Origin: Legionellales bacterium UBA5158
GTDB taxonomy: Bacteria; Pseudomonadota; Gammaproteobacteria; DSM-16500
Direction: 5' to 3'
Assembly (NCBI GenBank): GCA_002413665.1
Contig: DHXK01000080.1
Location: 1,418 to 16,151 of the forward strand
DNA: 14,734 nt
Shown: positions 1-8,158 of the stretch, one piece after another
Layout: each line of letters begins with the position of its first letter
Numbering within the stretch: position 1 is the stretch's first letter
Notes under the pieces: generated by a model
Told to the model about the DNA's origin: nothing
The model's database searches: none
The model's input: only the letters and a program-made list of their open reading frames with translations
Translations under genes and position numbers: made by a program

Positions 1-630
1 CAAGCTTTCGGAGTGAAAGTGGAAATAGAAACTGCTCAGTTTGATTTGTCAAAACGATATGAAGGTTTTGGGACAGATGTAGATTTGCATGTACCTATAT
101 CTATACAGGATGCAGAAAATTTGGTGACTGAAATCAACAAATTATTTCCTGATGCTGCAAAATTTATTCAAGCTAATGTAAGATTAGCAAGCAAGGGGGA
201 TGTTGATTTGCAGCTTATTTCAATAAAAAGTACTGTAATGAAGTCAGACGCTTTTTTAGAAAAATTTTCTTTAGCCTTAGATTATATTGCTGAGCATAGA
301 TTAGATTTATTAGAAACTTTTCAAGTTGCTTCGAGCACTCGTAAACATACAACAGTTCAATTAGCCGAAAGCTTAAGTAGTCTTGCTGAAGAGTACAAAG
401 ATAGTTCTGCTAGCTTATCGACAAGTTTATCTAACTTTTCTTTATTTGCGCTCCAGCGTAAGTCTAAAGATGAATTACAAGTTGCAAGTTTTGAAGTTGA
501 AAAAGCAGTTGCTGGACATGAAGCTACAATAGCAACTGTAGAAGAGCATAAGTTATTTAAGCAGGGTAAAAAGAAAGAAATTAAAGTGGTACAAGAAGAG
601 CTAGGGACCAGGCTTAAAAAATCGCAATAA
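1..630 (+). CDS. Hypothetical protein, 3' part of a gene entering from the left edge
   Basis: I do not recognise this protein. The reading frame is open from base 1 to the TAA at 628-630. A GTG at 13 would give 205 residues, but it has no ribosome binding site at a usable distance, and the four codons before it are also open, so the gene probably begins upstream of the window. The product is soluble-looking, without a signal peptide or membrane segment. An N-terminal half of mixed character is followed (about residues 85-205 counted from the GTG) by a largely helical, charged and serine/alanine-rich region that could form a coiled coil, ending in a lysine-rich tail. It converges on dciA with 38 bases between the stop codons. 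Codon use is AT-rich like the neighbours. A cytoplasmic coiled-coil or secreted effector-like protein is possible, but no function can be assigned. Confidence 0.6.
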   Translation, partial: QAFGVKVEIETAQFDLSKRYEGFGTDVDLHVPISIQDAENLVTEINKLFPDAAKFIQANVRLASKGDVDLQLISIKSTVMKSDAFLEKFSLALDYIAEHRLDLLETFQVASSTRKHTTVQLAESLSSLAEEYKDSSASLSTSLSNFSLFALQRKSKDELQVASFEVEKAVAGHEATIATVEEHKLFKQGKKKEIKVVQEELGTRLKKSQ

Positions 631-668
631 CCTCGTGAGGGAACGGTACTGGCGCGGTAATTTAGTTA

Positions 669-1121
669 TTATTTTCTTACATGCTCAGCAATTTTGTTCA
701 TAGCTTTTTTAAGCTTGCTATGTTGAATAGTGTTAGCAGCATTTTTAATAAGTTCAGAGGTATGTAAAGACAAGAGTCGCATCGGGATAGCGACAGGCTG
801 AATAGGCATTACGCGAGCTGGACGGGTGATGCAGGAAATATTTTTTAAATGATATAGTAACGGATGCTGGCGTAATTTGGCTAAAAGATCACCGGTTTGA
901 AAACGTAACTGAGTAGCCCAAATAGCACTGTCAGTTAGTACAATTAAACTTCCATTTTCAAGGTTAGCAACCTGGCAATGTTTGGCTAATTTTACATCTA
1001 ATGCATCACTTAAAAGCTGCTGAAGACTGTTCAGTTGTTGAATTTTGGCCAAAAGAGTGTTCAGTAACTTGCTATCTTGTTGTAAAACATGAGTAATAGC
1101 TTGTTGAGAACTCTGGCTCAT
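669..1121 (-). CDS. dciA: DciA (DUF721), replicative DNA helicase loader
   Basis: This 150-residue protein has the layout of the DUF721/DciA family, which loads or recruits the replicative helicase DnaB in the many bacteria that lack DnaC. The N-terminal half (about residues 25-100) has the family's alternation of helix and strand: a leucine/glutamine-rich helix, then 'GSLIVLTDSAIWATQLRFQ', then a helix ending in a leucine-rich turn. The C-terminal part is basic and probably disordered or helical. The ATG start (1119-1121) has an AGGGG ribosome binding site about nine bases upstream. The gene is divergent from secA; dciA also lies near secA in Pseudomonas. The family assignment rests on the fold-like pattern and this neighbour, since DciA sequences are poorly conserved. 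Confidence 0.8.
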   Translation of the reverse strand: MSQSSQQAITHVLQQDSKLLNTLLAKIQQLNSLQQLLSDALDVKLAKHCQVANLENGSLIVLTDSAIWATQLRFQTGDLLAKLRQHPLLYHLKNISCITRPARVMPIQPVAIPMRLLSLHTSELIKNAANTIQHSKLKKAMNKIAEHVRK

Positions 1122-1157
1122 GATATCTTGCCCCTGGTATTTATAAGAATTTTCATC

Positions 1158-1186
1158 TTACTATAGTTTACCTAAAAAGCGATAAT
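1158..1186 (+). promoter_or_regulatory. Possible sigma-70 promoter for secA
   Basis: In the 151-base gap between divergent dciA and secA, TTACTA (1158-1163) and GATAAT (1181-1186) are 17 bases apart. They match the -35 and -10 consensus at three and five of six positions. A start near 1193 would leave a leader of about 80 bases. The -35 box is weak, so this is only a candidate. Confidence 0.28.
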
Positions 1187-1272
1187 TTCAGATGTTACTA
1201 AGCATTTGATATTACTAGGGCAGTAGGTAATGCTTCCGATCAATATATTTACGTGAGAAGACAGTCAGCGCT

Positions 1273-3996
1273 ATGTTAACAGGTTTATTCACTCGAGTTT
1301 TTGGTAGTCGTAATCAGCGCGTATTACGAAACATGTGGAAGGTCGTTGAGAAGATCAATGCACTTGAAGCCGATATTTCTGCACTTTCTGATACAGCCCT
1401 ACAGGCCAAAACACAAGAATTTCGACAACGACTAAAAGGCGGGGCAACCCTCGATAGTTTATTGCCGGAAGCCTTTGCTGTCGTTCGTGAAGCTGGTAAG
1501 CGTGTTTTGAACATGCGTCATTTTGATGTGCAGTTGTTAGGCGGCATGGTACTGAATGACGGTTGTATAGCCGAAATGCGTACCGGGGAAGGTAAAACCT
1601 TAGTGGCTACCTTGTCTACCTATCTAAATGTATTGCCTGGTCAAGGCGTGCATGTCATCACTGTAAACGATTACTTAGCTAGGCGTGACGCTGAGTGGAT
1701 GAGTCCATTATTTACGTTTCTAGGCCTGTCTGTAGGCGTTATATTGCCTAATATGTCTCCTCAAGAAAAACAACAAGCATACGGGGCTGATATTACATAC
1801 GGAACCAATAATGAATTTGGTTTTGATTATCTGCGCGATAACATGGCCTTTAGCGCCGGCGACAAAGTACAACGTCCACTGAATTATGCTGTCATTGATG
1901 AAGTTGACTCAATTCTTATCGATGAAGCTCGTACACCCTTAATTATTTCCGGTGCAGCAGAAGACAGCACTGATCTTTATTTAACCATCAATGAGTTGGT
2001 TCCTGAGCTCAAGAAACAAGAAATTAAAGATGGTCCTGGCGATTATTCAGTAGATGAAAAAACTAAACAAGTTCATCTCTCTGAAGAAGGTCATCAGCAC
2101 ATAGAAGAACTATTTTCAAAAACTGGTTTATTAAAAGAAGGCGAAAGCCTTTATGATGCAAATAACATTATGTTAATGCATCACTTAAACGCAGCTTTAC
2201 GTGGTCACGCATTATTCCATCGAGATGTAGATTACATCGTTCAAAATGATGAAGTTATTATTGTCGATGAACATACTGGCAGAACGATGCCGGGCAGACG
2301 CTGGTCTGATGGTTTGCATCAAGCAGTAGAAGCCAAAGAAAGAGTAAAGATACGTCAAGAAAATCAGACACTTGCTTCTATTACTTTTCAAAATTATTTC
2401 CGACTTTACAACAAGCTCTCTGGGATGACGGGAACAGCGGACACAGAAGCATACGAATTTCAGCAAATTTATGGGCTAGAAGTTGTTGTGTTACCCACTA
2501 ATCAACCCATGGTGCGTGGCGATTTCTCAGACCTTGTCTATATGTCTGCTGGTGAAAAATACACAGCTATCATAGAAGATATTAAAAAAAGCTCTGCGAC
2601 AGGTCAGCCTACCTTAGTCGGTACTGCTTCTATTGAAACCTCCGAGTATCTCTCAAGCTTATTGAAAAAAGAAAAAATTGCGCACCAAGTATTGAATGCA
2701 AAGTTTCATGAAAAAGAAGCACAAATCATTGCAGAAGCTGGACGTCCAGGCGCAGTCACGATTGCCACGAATATGGCTGGACGTGGAACGGATATCGTCT
2801 TAGGCGGTAATTTAGATGCAGAGCTAAAAAGTTTAAATGATCTTTCACTCGAAGATATCGCTAGTCACAAAGCAGCATGGCAAGAGCGCCATGATCAAGT
2901 GATTCAAGCTGGTGGCTTATATGTATTGGGTACTGAACGGCATGAGTCTAGACGGATAGATAATCAGCTGCGCGGGCGTTCCGGTCGACAAGGTGATCCA
3001 GGGAAATCTTGTTTTTATCTTTCTCTAGAAGACAGCTTACTGCGTATATTTAGCGGTGATAGAATTACTGCATTAATGAAACGTATAGGCATGGAAAAAG
3101 GTGTTGCACTGGAATCTAGATTACTTTCTAACAGTATTGAGAGTGCGCAACGTAAAGTTGAAGCGCATAATTTTGATATTCGTAAACAGTTATTAGAATA
3201 TGACGATGTTGCAAACGAGCAACGTAAAGTTATTTATAGTCAGCGTGATGAGCTGCTAACCGCCACTGATATTACTGACACAATTAATTCTGTACAACAA
3301 CGCGTGTTAGACAGTGCCATCAATTTATTTATCCCACCAGAAAGTTTAGAAGAACAATGGGATATCCCAGGCTTAGAAGCACAATTAGAAAAAGATTTTA
3401 ATCTTCATTTACCCATTAAAACTTGGTTAGCAGAAGACGGTACTTTACATGAAGAAAATTTACGTAAAAAAATTCATGCTATACACAAAGAGCTTTATCA
3501 GCAGAAAGAAGCAAAAGCCGGTGCCTCTGTCATGCGTCAGTTTGAAAAAGCAGTGATGTTGCAAACGCTAGATTTACAATGGCGTGAACATTTAGCCGCT
3601 ATGGATTATTTGCGTCAAGGCATACATTTACGTGGCTATGCACAAAAAAATCCTAAGCAAGAATATAAGCGTGAATCGTTTGAATTATTTGTTGATATGT
3701 TAGATCGAATCAATTATGAAGTGATTTCTACGCTCAGCAAGTTTGAAGTCAGAGCAGAAGAAGACGTAGAAAAAATTGAAGCTCAACACCGTCAAGTGAA
3801 TAAATTAAAAATGGAATATGAACATGCGGGCGTAGATGCTTTGCAAGGTGGTAGCGAAGAGTTTAATCCTGATGATCAGCAGCGCCAACAAGTGGTTGTG
3901 CCTTTTGTACGTGATGAGCGTAAAGTAGGACGCAATGAATCGTGCCCTTGTGGATCAGGCAAGAAGTTTAAACAATGTCACGGCAGTTTATCTTAA
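1273..3996 (+). CDS. secA: Preprotein translocase subunit SecA
   Basis: SecA is the ATPase motor that drives unfolded preproteins through the SecYEG channel of the inner membrane. At 907 residues it is close to the 901 of E. coli. Visible parts in order: Walker A MRTGEGKT (residues 102-109), the TNNEFGFDYLRDNM segment (about 178-191), Walker B VIDEVD (207-212), the second nucleotide-binding fold with the arginine-finger motif QLRGRSGRQGD (565-575), the helical scaffold and wing domains, and a C-terminal SEC-C zinc motif C891-x-C893-x8-C902-H903 that binds SecB and phospholipid. All key ATPase residues are present. The ATG at 1273 gives the normal SecA N-terminus; the ribosome binding site is weak (GAGAAGA at 1255-1261). 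mutT follows after six bases, as in E. coli. No secM or lpxC lies upstream: divergent dciA is there instead. Confidence 0.98.
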   Translation: MLTGLFTRVFGSRNQRVLRNMWKVVEKINALEADISALSDTALQAKTQEFRQRLKGGATLDSLLPEAFAVVREAGKRVLNMRHFDVQLLGGMVLNDGCIAEMRTGEGKTLVATLSTYLNVLPGQGVHVITVNDYLARRDAEWMSPLFTFLGLSVGVILPNMSPQEKQQAYGADITYGTNNEFGFDYLRDNMAFSAGDKVQRPLNYAVIDEVDSILIDEARTPLIISGAAEDSTDLYLTINELVPELKKQEIKDGPGDYSVDEKTKQVHLSEEGHQHIEELFSKTGLLKEGESLYDANNIMLMHHLNAALRGHALFHRDVDYIVQNDEVIIVDEHTGRTMPGRRWSDGLHQAVEAKERVKIRQENQTLASITFQNYFRLYNKLSGMTGTADTEAYEFQQIYGLEVVVLPTNQPMVRGDFSDLVYMSAGEKYTAIIEDIKKSSATGQPTLVGTASIETSEYLSSLLKKEKIAHQVLNAKFHEKEAQIIAEAGRPGAVTIATNMAGRGTDIVLGGNLDAELKSLNDLSLEDIASHKAAWQERHDQVIQAGGLYVLGTERHESRRIDNQLRGRSGRQGDPGKSCFYLSLEDSLLRIFSGDRITALMKRIGMEKGVALESRLLSNSIESAQRKVEAHNFDIRKQLLEYDDVANEQRKVIYSQRDELLTATDITDTINSVQQRVLDSAINLFIPPESLEEQWDIPGLEAQLEKDFNLHLPIKTWLAEDGTLHEENLRKKIHAIHKELYQQKEAKAGASVMRQFEKAVMLQTLDLQWREHLAAMDYLRQGIHLRGYAQKNPKQEYKRESFELFVDMLDRINYEVISTLSKFEVRAEEDVEKIEAQHRQVNKLKMEYEHAGVDALQGGSEEFNPDDQQRQQVVVPFVRDERKVGRNESCPCGSGKKFKQCHGSLS

Positions 3997-4002
3997 TTCC
4001 TC

Positions 4003-4404
4003 ATGCAGCATATTGTCATAGCAATCATTCTTAATAGCAATCAACAAGTATTGATCGCGCAGCGGTTACCACATCAGGATAAAGGTGGGTGTTGGGAGTT
4101 TCCTGGTGGAAAGGTGGAACCCAATGAAACTGCCTTTCAAGCGCTCCAACGCGAGCTGCAGGAAGAGATTAATATTGAAGTGACAGATGCAGAGCAATGG
4201 ATTGAATTTCCGTTTCAATACCCACATACAGCGGTATTACTAGATACTTGGATTGTAAAAAAATACGTAGGTAAGGCGATTGGTGCTGAGGGACAACCAG
4301 TACAGTGGGTAAAATTGTCAGAGTTATTGCAGTTTGAATTTCCTGAAGGCAATCAGCGCATTATTGAAAAGCTGCTCGATGTAAAACAATCAAAAATAAA
4401 GTAA
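4003..4404 (+). CDS. mutT: MutT, 8-oxo-dGTP diphosphatase (Nudix hydrolase)
   Basis: MutT hydrolyses 8-oxo-dGTP to the monophosphate and so prevents A:T to C:G transversions. The 133-residue protein carries the Nudix box G36-x5-E42-x7-R50-E51-L-Q-E54-E55-x-N57-I58. The metal-binding glutamates E51, E54 and E55 are intact. The usual glycine near the end of the box is asparagine (N57), a mild variation that should not abolish activity. Upstream, GGCWEFPGGK (about residues 28-37) is the typical MutT lead-in, and the C-terminal WVKLSELLQFEFPEGN segment is also typical. Length and the position directly behind secA match MutT in E. coli. The start is six bases after the secA stop with no good ribosome binding site, so translation is probably coupled to secA. 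The gene converges on yacG with only eight bases between stop codons. Confidence 0.95.
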   Translation: MQHIVIAIILNSNQQVLIAQRLPHQDKGGCWEFPGGKVEPNETAFQALQRELQEEINIEVTDAEQWIEFPFQYPHTAVLLDTWIVKKYVGKAIGAEGQPVQWVKLSELLQFEFPEGNQRIIEKLLDVKQSKIK

Positions 4405-4412
4405 TTCTAATT

Positions 4413-4607
4413 TCATTCTTCGATATCATTATTATCTGCCCGGGGATTAACAGGATCCCCTGGAATGGCATGCTTTTCATCAGCCCATTCGCCTAAGTCA
4501 ATCAATTTGCATCGATGTGAGCAAAATGGCCGGAAAGGATTTTCCACTGTCCAAGTGTTTTTTTTATTACAGGTGGGGCAATGAATATCTTCTTTTTTGA
4601 TTGACAT
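4413..4607 (-). CDS. yacG: YacG, DNA gyrase inhibitor zinc-binding protein
   Basis: YacG is a small zinc protein that binds GyrB and inhibits DNA gyrase. I take the ATG at 4605-4607, which gives 64 residues (E. coli YacG has 65). Four zinc ligands are visible as C10-x2-C13 and C29-x3-C33, with the family signature PFRPFCS..C..IDLGEWA between and after them, and an acidic C-terminal tail. An in-frame TTG at 4623-4625 would add six residues and overlap zapD, but it has no ribosome binding site and makes a non-standard N-terminus. The chosen ATG lies one base after the zapD TAA, so translation is probably coupled. This is the last gene of the minus-strand run. Confidence 0.93.
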   Translation of the reverse strand: MSIKKEDIHCPTCNKKNTWTVENPFRPFCSHRCKLIDLGEWADEKHAIPGDPVNPRADNNDIEE

Positions 4608-4608
4608 A

Positions 4609-5376
4609 TTAGCTGCCGAAAGCAAGCCAGAAGGAGAGATTATCTACGTACTGAGTTGCGCGTTCTGTTATGTTGGGTGAGAAAAAACGTATGCTTAAAA
4701 AATGTCTACCTACGCTGATTTCAGGATAAGCTTGAATATTGTGTGGTATTGCAACGCGGATTAAACGTAAATTCAATTGTGGATCTAATAATTCTTGGCA
4801 GAAGCCATGATCAGCTATTTTCTGCTGAACCTTAGTTCCTTCTCGTATGAGCTGTAAGATTAATGTAGCGGTAGTTCGTATGTTAGAAAATTCTTTTAGC
4901 CAATTTTTAATGGTTTCTTGTCGCTTTTCTAATGGCTGCTGTAACCAATAATGATACACGGGAATGTCAAAATTACATCCGCCGCCCGGGCTAGTCAAAT
5001 GCAATCTAAGGTTGTTAAGGAGTTCTACTTCTCTAAGATTTTGACCAATTTTGCCATTACTATCAATGAAACAACGAATTAAATCATCTAACTGCCTGAG
5101 TAATTGGCGTAATTTTTCTTGGTCTATTTGTGGGGTATTTTCTAACCGCATTAAATTACTTAAATGGTGACCAAGTTCTTTGGCAAGTTTTGCTTTCAGG
5201 TCAGGTCGATCAAGCAAGTGTAAAATTTGGATAATCGCCGAAACGACATTGCGTGTGCCTAAGGTCGACGTATCTGCAACTAAATAGTCAAGTTGATAAA
5301 ATAATTGTTCAAGACGCAAGCAAACACGAATGAGCTCATTCAAGGGTTGTTCGTAGACTATGGTGTTTTCTATCAT
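4609..5376 (-). CDS. zapD: ZapD, FtsZ-associated cell division factor
   Basis: ZapD (formerly YacF, DUF1342) bundles FtsZ filaments and stabilises the division ring in the cytoplasm. The 255-residue length fits the family (E. coli 247). Recognisable stretches are the N-terminal YEQPLNE..R.CLRLE region, the central glycine-rich SPGGGCNFDIPVYHYWL (about residues 128-144) that is characteristic of the family, and the C-terminal FFSP..ERATQY.DNLSFWLA. The protein is mainly helical, ending in a beta domain. The ATG at 5374-5376 has no strong ribosome binding site. A 103-base gap separates it from coaE and contains a possible promoter, so zapD-yacG may be transcribed apart from the pilus genes as well as by read-through. 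Confidence 0.95.
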   Translation of the reverse strand: MIENTIVYEQPLNELIRVCLRLEQLFYQLDYLVADTSTLGTRNVVSAIIQILHLLDRPDLKAKLAKELGHHLSNLMRLENTPQIDQEKLRQLLRQLDDLIRCFIDSNGKIGQNLREVELLNNLRLHLTSPGGGCNFDIPVYHYWLQQPLEKRQETIKNWLKEFSNIRTTATLILQLIREGTKVQQKIADHGFCQELLDPQLNLRLIRVAIPHNIQAYPEISVGRHFLSIRFFSPNITERATQYVDNLSFWLAFGS

Positions 5377-5410
5377 GTTATTAATTCAAATGAGTTATTT
5401 TTAACTCGAA

Positions 5411-5419
5411 ATCATAACA
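5411..5419 (-). promoter_or_regulatory. Possible extended -10 promoter for zapD-yacG
   Basis: On the minus strand the sequence reads TGTTATGAT: an extended -10 element (TG, one base, TATGAT). The TATGAT hexamer occupies 5411-5416 and the TG 5418-5419. No good -35 hexamer is visible, which is usual for extended -10 promoters. It would start transcription near 5404, about 28 bases before the zapD ATG. This is the only sizeable gap inside the minus-strand gene run. Confidence 0.4.
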
Positions 5420-5479
5420 TGACTGCGGAAAAGAATCTTATTAAATTGGATAACCTGAAAAGTTAAGTGGTATGTGAAT

Positions 5480-6094
5480 CTAAATTCTGCTGCAAAGCCG
5501 TAGATAAAATTGATGGAGGGCGCTGACTTGAGCTTCTAAATTTTCAAGAGAGCCGTCGTTAATTATAACGTCATCTGCTTTAGAAAGTCTGTATGCGCGT
5601 GTGACTTGCGTTTTTATGATAGCTTCTACATCAAGTGTAGATGTTTGATCTCGTGATTGAGTACGTGCGTATTGTAGCTCCTCCGGGGCGTCTATTACTA
5701 AAATTCTTTGAACAAGTGGATTAGGACTTGTTTCGAATAGAAGTGGTATAGCGACGATACAATAGGGAAAGTTGACCAAAGCAACTTGACGTTCTATTTC
5801 TTTTCGAATTAAAGGATGTAGAAGTTGTTCTAACCACATTCTTTTTATTTCATCTTTAAAAATAATTTTGCGTAATGCCATGCGGTTGAGATGACCGTTT
5901 TGTATGACACTACTATCTAAGAATTTTTTTTCTATAGCGGTAAAAGCTTCTTGACCAGGCAGGGTAAGATCACGCGCTAATTTATCTGTATCGATAATTG
6001 TTATGCCGTATTTGGCAAACATATCTGCAACAGTTGATTTGCCGCTGCCTATACCACCGGTTAACCCTACAACTAATTTAGTAGTGTATTGCAT
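5480..6094 (-). CDS. coaE: Dephospho-CoA kinase CoaE
   Basis: CoaE phosphorylates the 3'-hydroxyl of the ribose in dephospho-CoA with ATP, the last step of coenzyme A synthesis. The 204-residue length is normal. The P-loop GGIGSGKST lies at residues 13-21, followed by the DTDKLARDL segment (about 36-44) that contacts dephospho-CoA. The FETSPNPLVQRILVIDAPEELQYAR.QSRDQ region carries the lid arginines, and a C-terminal ADDVIINDGSLENLEAQV segment is typical. The ATG at 6092-6094 lies inside the end of pilD, overlapping it by 17 bases, which indicates translation coupled to the pilus operon. The pilD-coaE-yacG grouping is conserved in pseudomonads and other gammaproteobacteria, although CoA synthesis and pili share no known function. 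Confidence 0.96.
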   Translation of the reverse strand: MQYTTKLVVGLTGGIGSGKSTVADMFAKYGITIIDTDKLARDLTLPGQEAFTAIEKKFLDSSVIQNGHLNRMALRKIIFKDEIKRMWLEQLLHPLIRKEIERQVALVNFPYCIVAIPLLFETSPNPLVQRILVIDAPEELQYARTQSRDQTSTLDVEAIIKTQVTRAYRLSKADDVIINDGSLENLEAQVSALHQFYLRLCSRI

Positions 6095-6950
6095 TAAGAT
6101 ACATATGCAAAATATCGGTTCCCCACACCAAGCTAACCCATCCAGCGACCGCTAAATAAGGACCAAAGGGAAGAGGAACACTTTTAAATTTACGTTGAAT
6201 AGCCATATGTGTCAGGCTAAAAATAATACCACTGATGGAAGCGAATATGATAATGATGGGTAGCATCTGCCAACCCAAAAAGGCTCCTAGAGCAGCTAGA
6301 AATTTATAATCACCTTGCCCCATGCCCACTTTGCCGGTGGCTAATTGAAATAGACTTTGGGTGATAGCAAAAATTAAATACCCACTAATACCACCAATGA
6401 TCGCATCTTGGCTACTGCAAAAAAGATTAGATAAGCTGCAGAGTAGACCTACTCCAAATAATGAAAACGTTAGACAGTCTGGTAGTAAATGACAATCTAA
6501 ATCAACAAAGGTTAACGCGATGATGGTCCATGTGAAAAAGAGTGCAGCGACTGTTTGCCAGCTCACACCAAAACGCCAAGCTACATAAACCGATGCAATA
6601 CAGCAAAGTGCTTCTACCAGGGGATAGCGTATTGATATTTTTGCTTTGCAATAAGCACATTCACCTTTTAGCACGAGATAGCTAATGATGGGGATGTTGT
6701 GCCAAGGCCTGAGAGCTTTTTGACAATTAGGACAGTGGGAGTTAGGCAAACACAAATTTAATGGCTTAGGTTCAGTTGTATTGGGTTTTAAGCCTAGGTA
6801 TTCTCGACATTCTTGGCTCCATTCTTGCTCTATCATGAGAGGGAGACGATAAATAACAACATTTAAGAAGCTACCAATGAGTAATGAAAGCGCTGCAATC
6901 ATCATCAAAAAAATACTCGGATTTTCTACTAGAAATTTAATCATATCCAT
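6078..6950 (-). CDS. pilD: PilD, type IV prepilin peptidase and N-methyltransferase
   Basis: PilD is a polytopic inner-membrane aspartic protease that removes the short basic leader of prepilins and methylates the new N-terminal phenylalanine; it also serves type II secretion pseudopilins where these exist. The 290-residue protein has the long cytoplasmic N-terminal loop with the zinc tetracysteine C73-x2-C76 and C98-x2-C101. The catalytic aspartate region is FVDLDCHLLPD (D150 or D152), and the GxGD motif is GMGQGDYKFLAALGAFLGW (D214). About seven to eight hydrophobic segments span the membrane. Its ATG overlaps the pilC TAA by one base (TAATG), so it is translationally coupled. An alternative ATG two codons later is possible. 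Its substrate PilA is encoded in the same operon. E. coli has guaC at this position in an otherwise similar gene order. Confidence 0.96.
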   Translation of the reverse strand: MDMIKFLVENPSIFLMMIAALSLLIGSFLNVVIYRLPLMIEQEWSQECREYLGLKPNTTEPKPLNLCLPNSHCPNCQKALRPWHNIPIISYLVLKGECAYCKAKISIRYPLVEALCCIASVYVAWRFGVSWQTVAALFFTWTIIALTFVDLDCHLLPDCLTFSLFGVGLLCSLSNLFCSSQDAIIGGISGYLIFAITQSLFQLATGKVGMGQGDYKFLAALGAFLGWQMLPIIIIFASISGIIFSLTHMAIQRKFKSVPLPFGPYLAVAGWVSLVWGTDILHMYLNAIHY

Positions 6951-8158
6951 TAAATAAATGTTCCTAATTTAAAGATTGGTAAATACATTGCAATAACTAA
7001 TCCACCGATTAAAACACCAAGAATAATTATAATCAAGGGCTCAAGCAAATGAGTGAAATTCTTAGTCCAATAAGTAATATCTGCTTCATAAAACTCTGCA
7101 CTCTTAGCTAACATGGTGTCTAAGGTGCCAGACTCTTCACCAATTTTAACCATTTGTAAAAGCAGATCAGGAAAAAATGCACAAACTTGCATAGCCTCAT
7201 AAATGCGATGTCCTGCGGCTATCTCTAGTTTAAAGGTAGCGATGGCACGTTTGTAAATTTCATTTGTGCTTATATCATTTAAAAGCTTCAGAGCATCACT
7301 GATAGGAATGCCGGCTGTCATGATAACTGCGAAAACGCGTGAAAAATTAGCGCTTAAAATGTTTAAGTAAACCTCTCGTAGAATAGGCAATGTTAACAAT
7401 AATCTGTCTATTAGGGTTTTAAACCTTAAAAATTTTCTAGAAAAAAATAATAAAGTAGGAATTAAGAGCATGAATATTAATATACAAAAATAATGTAAGT
7501 GTAAGAAGACAGATATTTGTATGACTTTGATGGTGAAGATAGGTAGCTTGCCATGAAAAGTTTGAAATAATTCAGCGAAATGAGGAACAACAAACAGCAA
7601 CATAATGAGAGTCACGATTGAGGCAACAAAAGTTATTATAAAAGGGTAGAGTAAAGCTTGCTTAATATGTTGTTTTAATAAAAGTTGTTTTTCTTTTTGC
7701 TGAGCAATTCTAATAAGAGCGAGATCTACTGTGCCGGTTTGTTCTCCAACATAAATTAAGTGCCAGGTTAATGCATCAAAATACTCAGGATAATGTTGTA
7801 GGCTGGAAGAAAGTGTTTGGCCAGATATAATTTTTGTAATTAAAAAATCGATTAATTGGTGTAGTGAATTTTTTTTGTGATTTTGTAAAAGTAACTGCAA
7901 TGCATTAATAATTGGTATGCCGGTGCTGATGAGGGTCGACAGCTGTCGAAAGAAAACAGATATTTCCTTGCTGGAATTTTTTTTATTTTGTAAAGATGAA
8001 AATAGTTGATAGATCTTGCGAATTTTTAACGGCACGATGTTTCTTTCTTTTAGCATCCATTCAGCTTGTTGAATATTAAGAGCATATAATTTGCCAGTTA
8101 TCTTTTTACCTTTATGGTTAATGCCTTCCCATTTAAAAATAGTCTTGTAGATTTTCAT
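6950..8158 (-). CDS. pilC: PilC, type IV pilus inner-membrane platform protein
   Basis: PilC is the inner-membrane platform on which the assembly ATPase acts to insert pilin subunits. The 402-residue protein has two repeated T2SSF domains, at about residues 65-192 and 268-395. The repeat is visible directly: FFRQLSTLISTGIPIINAL against FSRVFAVIMTAGIPISDAL, and YVGEQTGTVDLAL against KIGEESGTLDTML. Three hydrophobic membrane segments lie near residues 170-192, 217-240 and 372-394. The N-terminal cytoplasmic FKWEGINHKGKKITGKL segment is typical. The start overlaps the end of pilB by four bases (ATGA). It is richer in lysine, isoleucine and leucine, and looks more AT-rich, than secA. Confidence 0.95.
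   Translation of the reverse strand: MKIYKTIFKWEGINHKGKKITGKLYALNIQQAEWMLKERNIVPLKIRKIYQLFSSLQNKKNSSKEISVFFRQLSTLISTGIPIINALQLLLQNHKKNSLHQLIDFLITKIISGQTLSSSLQHYPEYFDALTWHLIYVGEQTGTVDLALIRIAQQKEKQLLLKQHIKQALLYPFIITFVASIVTLIMLLFVVPHFAELFQTFHGKLPIFTIKVIQISVFLHLHYFCILIFMLLIPTLLFFSRKFLRFKTLIDRLLLTLPILREVYLNILSANFSRVFAVIMTAGIPISDALKLLNDISTNEIYKRAIATFKLEIAAGHRIYEAMQVCAFFPDLLLQMVKIGEESGTLDTMLAKSAEFYEADITYWTKNFTHLLEPLIIIILGVLIGGLVIAMYLPIFKLGTFI

Noticed and set aside
631..640. Palindrome CCTCGTGAGG between two convergent genes as a terminator
   Set aside because: The stem is only four base pairs with a two-base loop and no T-run follows.
2212..2466. Open frame antisense to secA
   Set aside because: Lies wholly inside secA, has no ribosome binding site, and its sequence is the shadow of conserved SecA codons.
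4608..4625. TTG start for yacG at 4625
   Set aside because: No ribosome binding site, extra residues absent from YacG proteins, and the ATG at 4607 directly follows the zapD stop.
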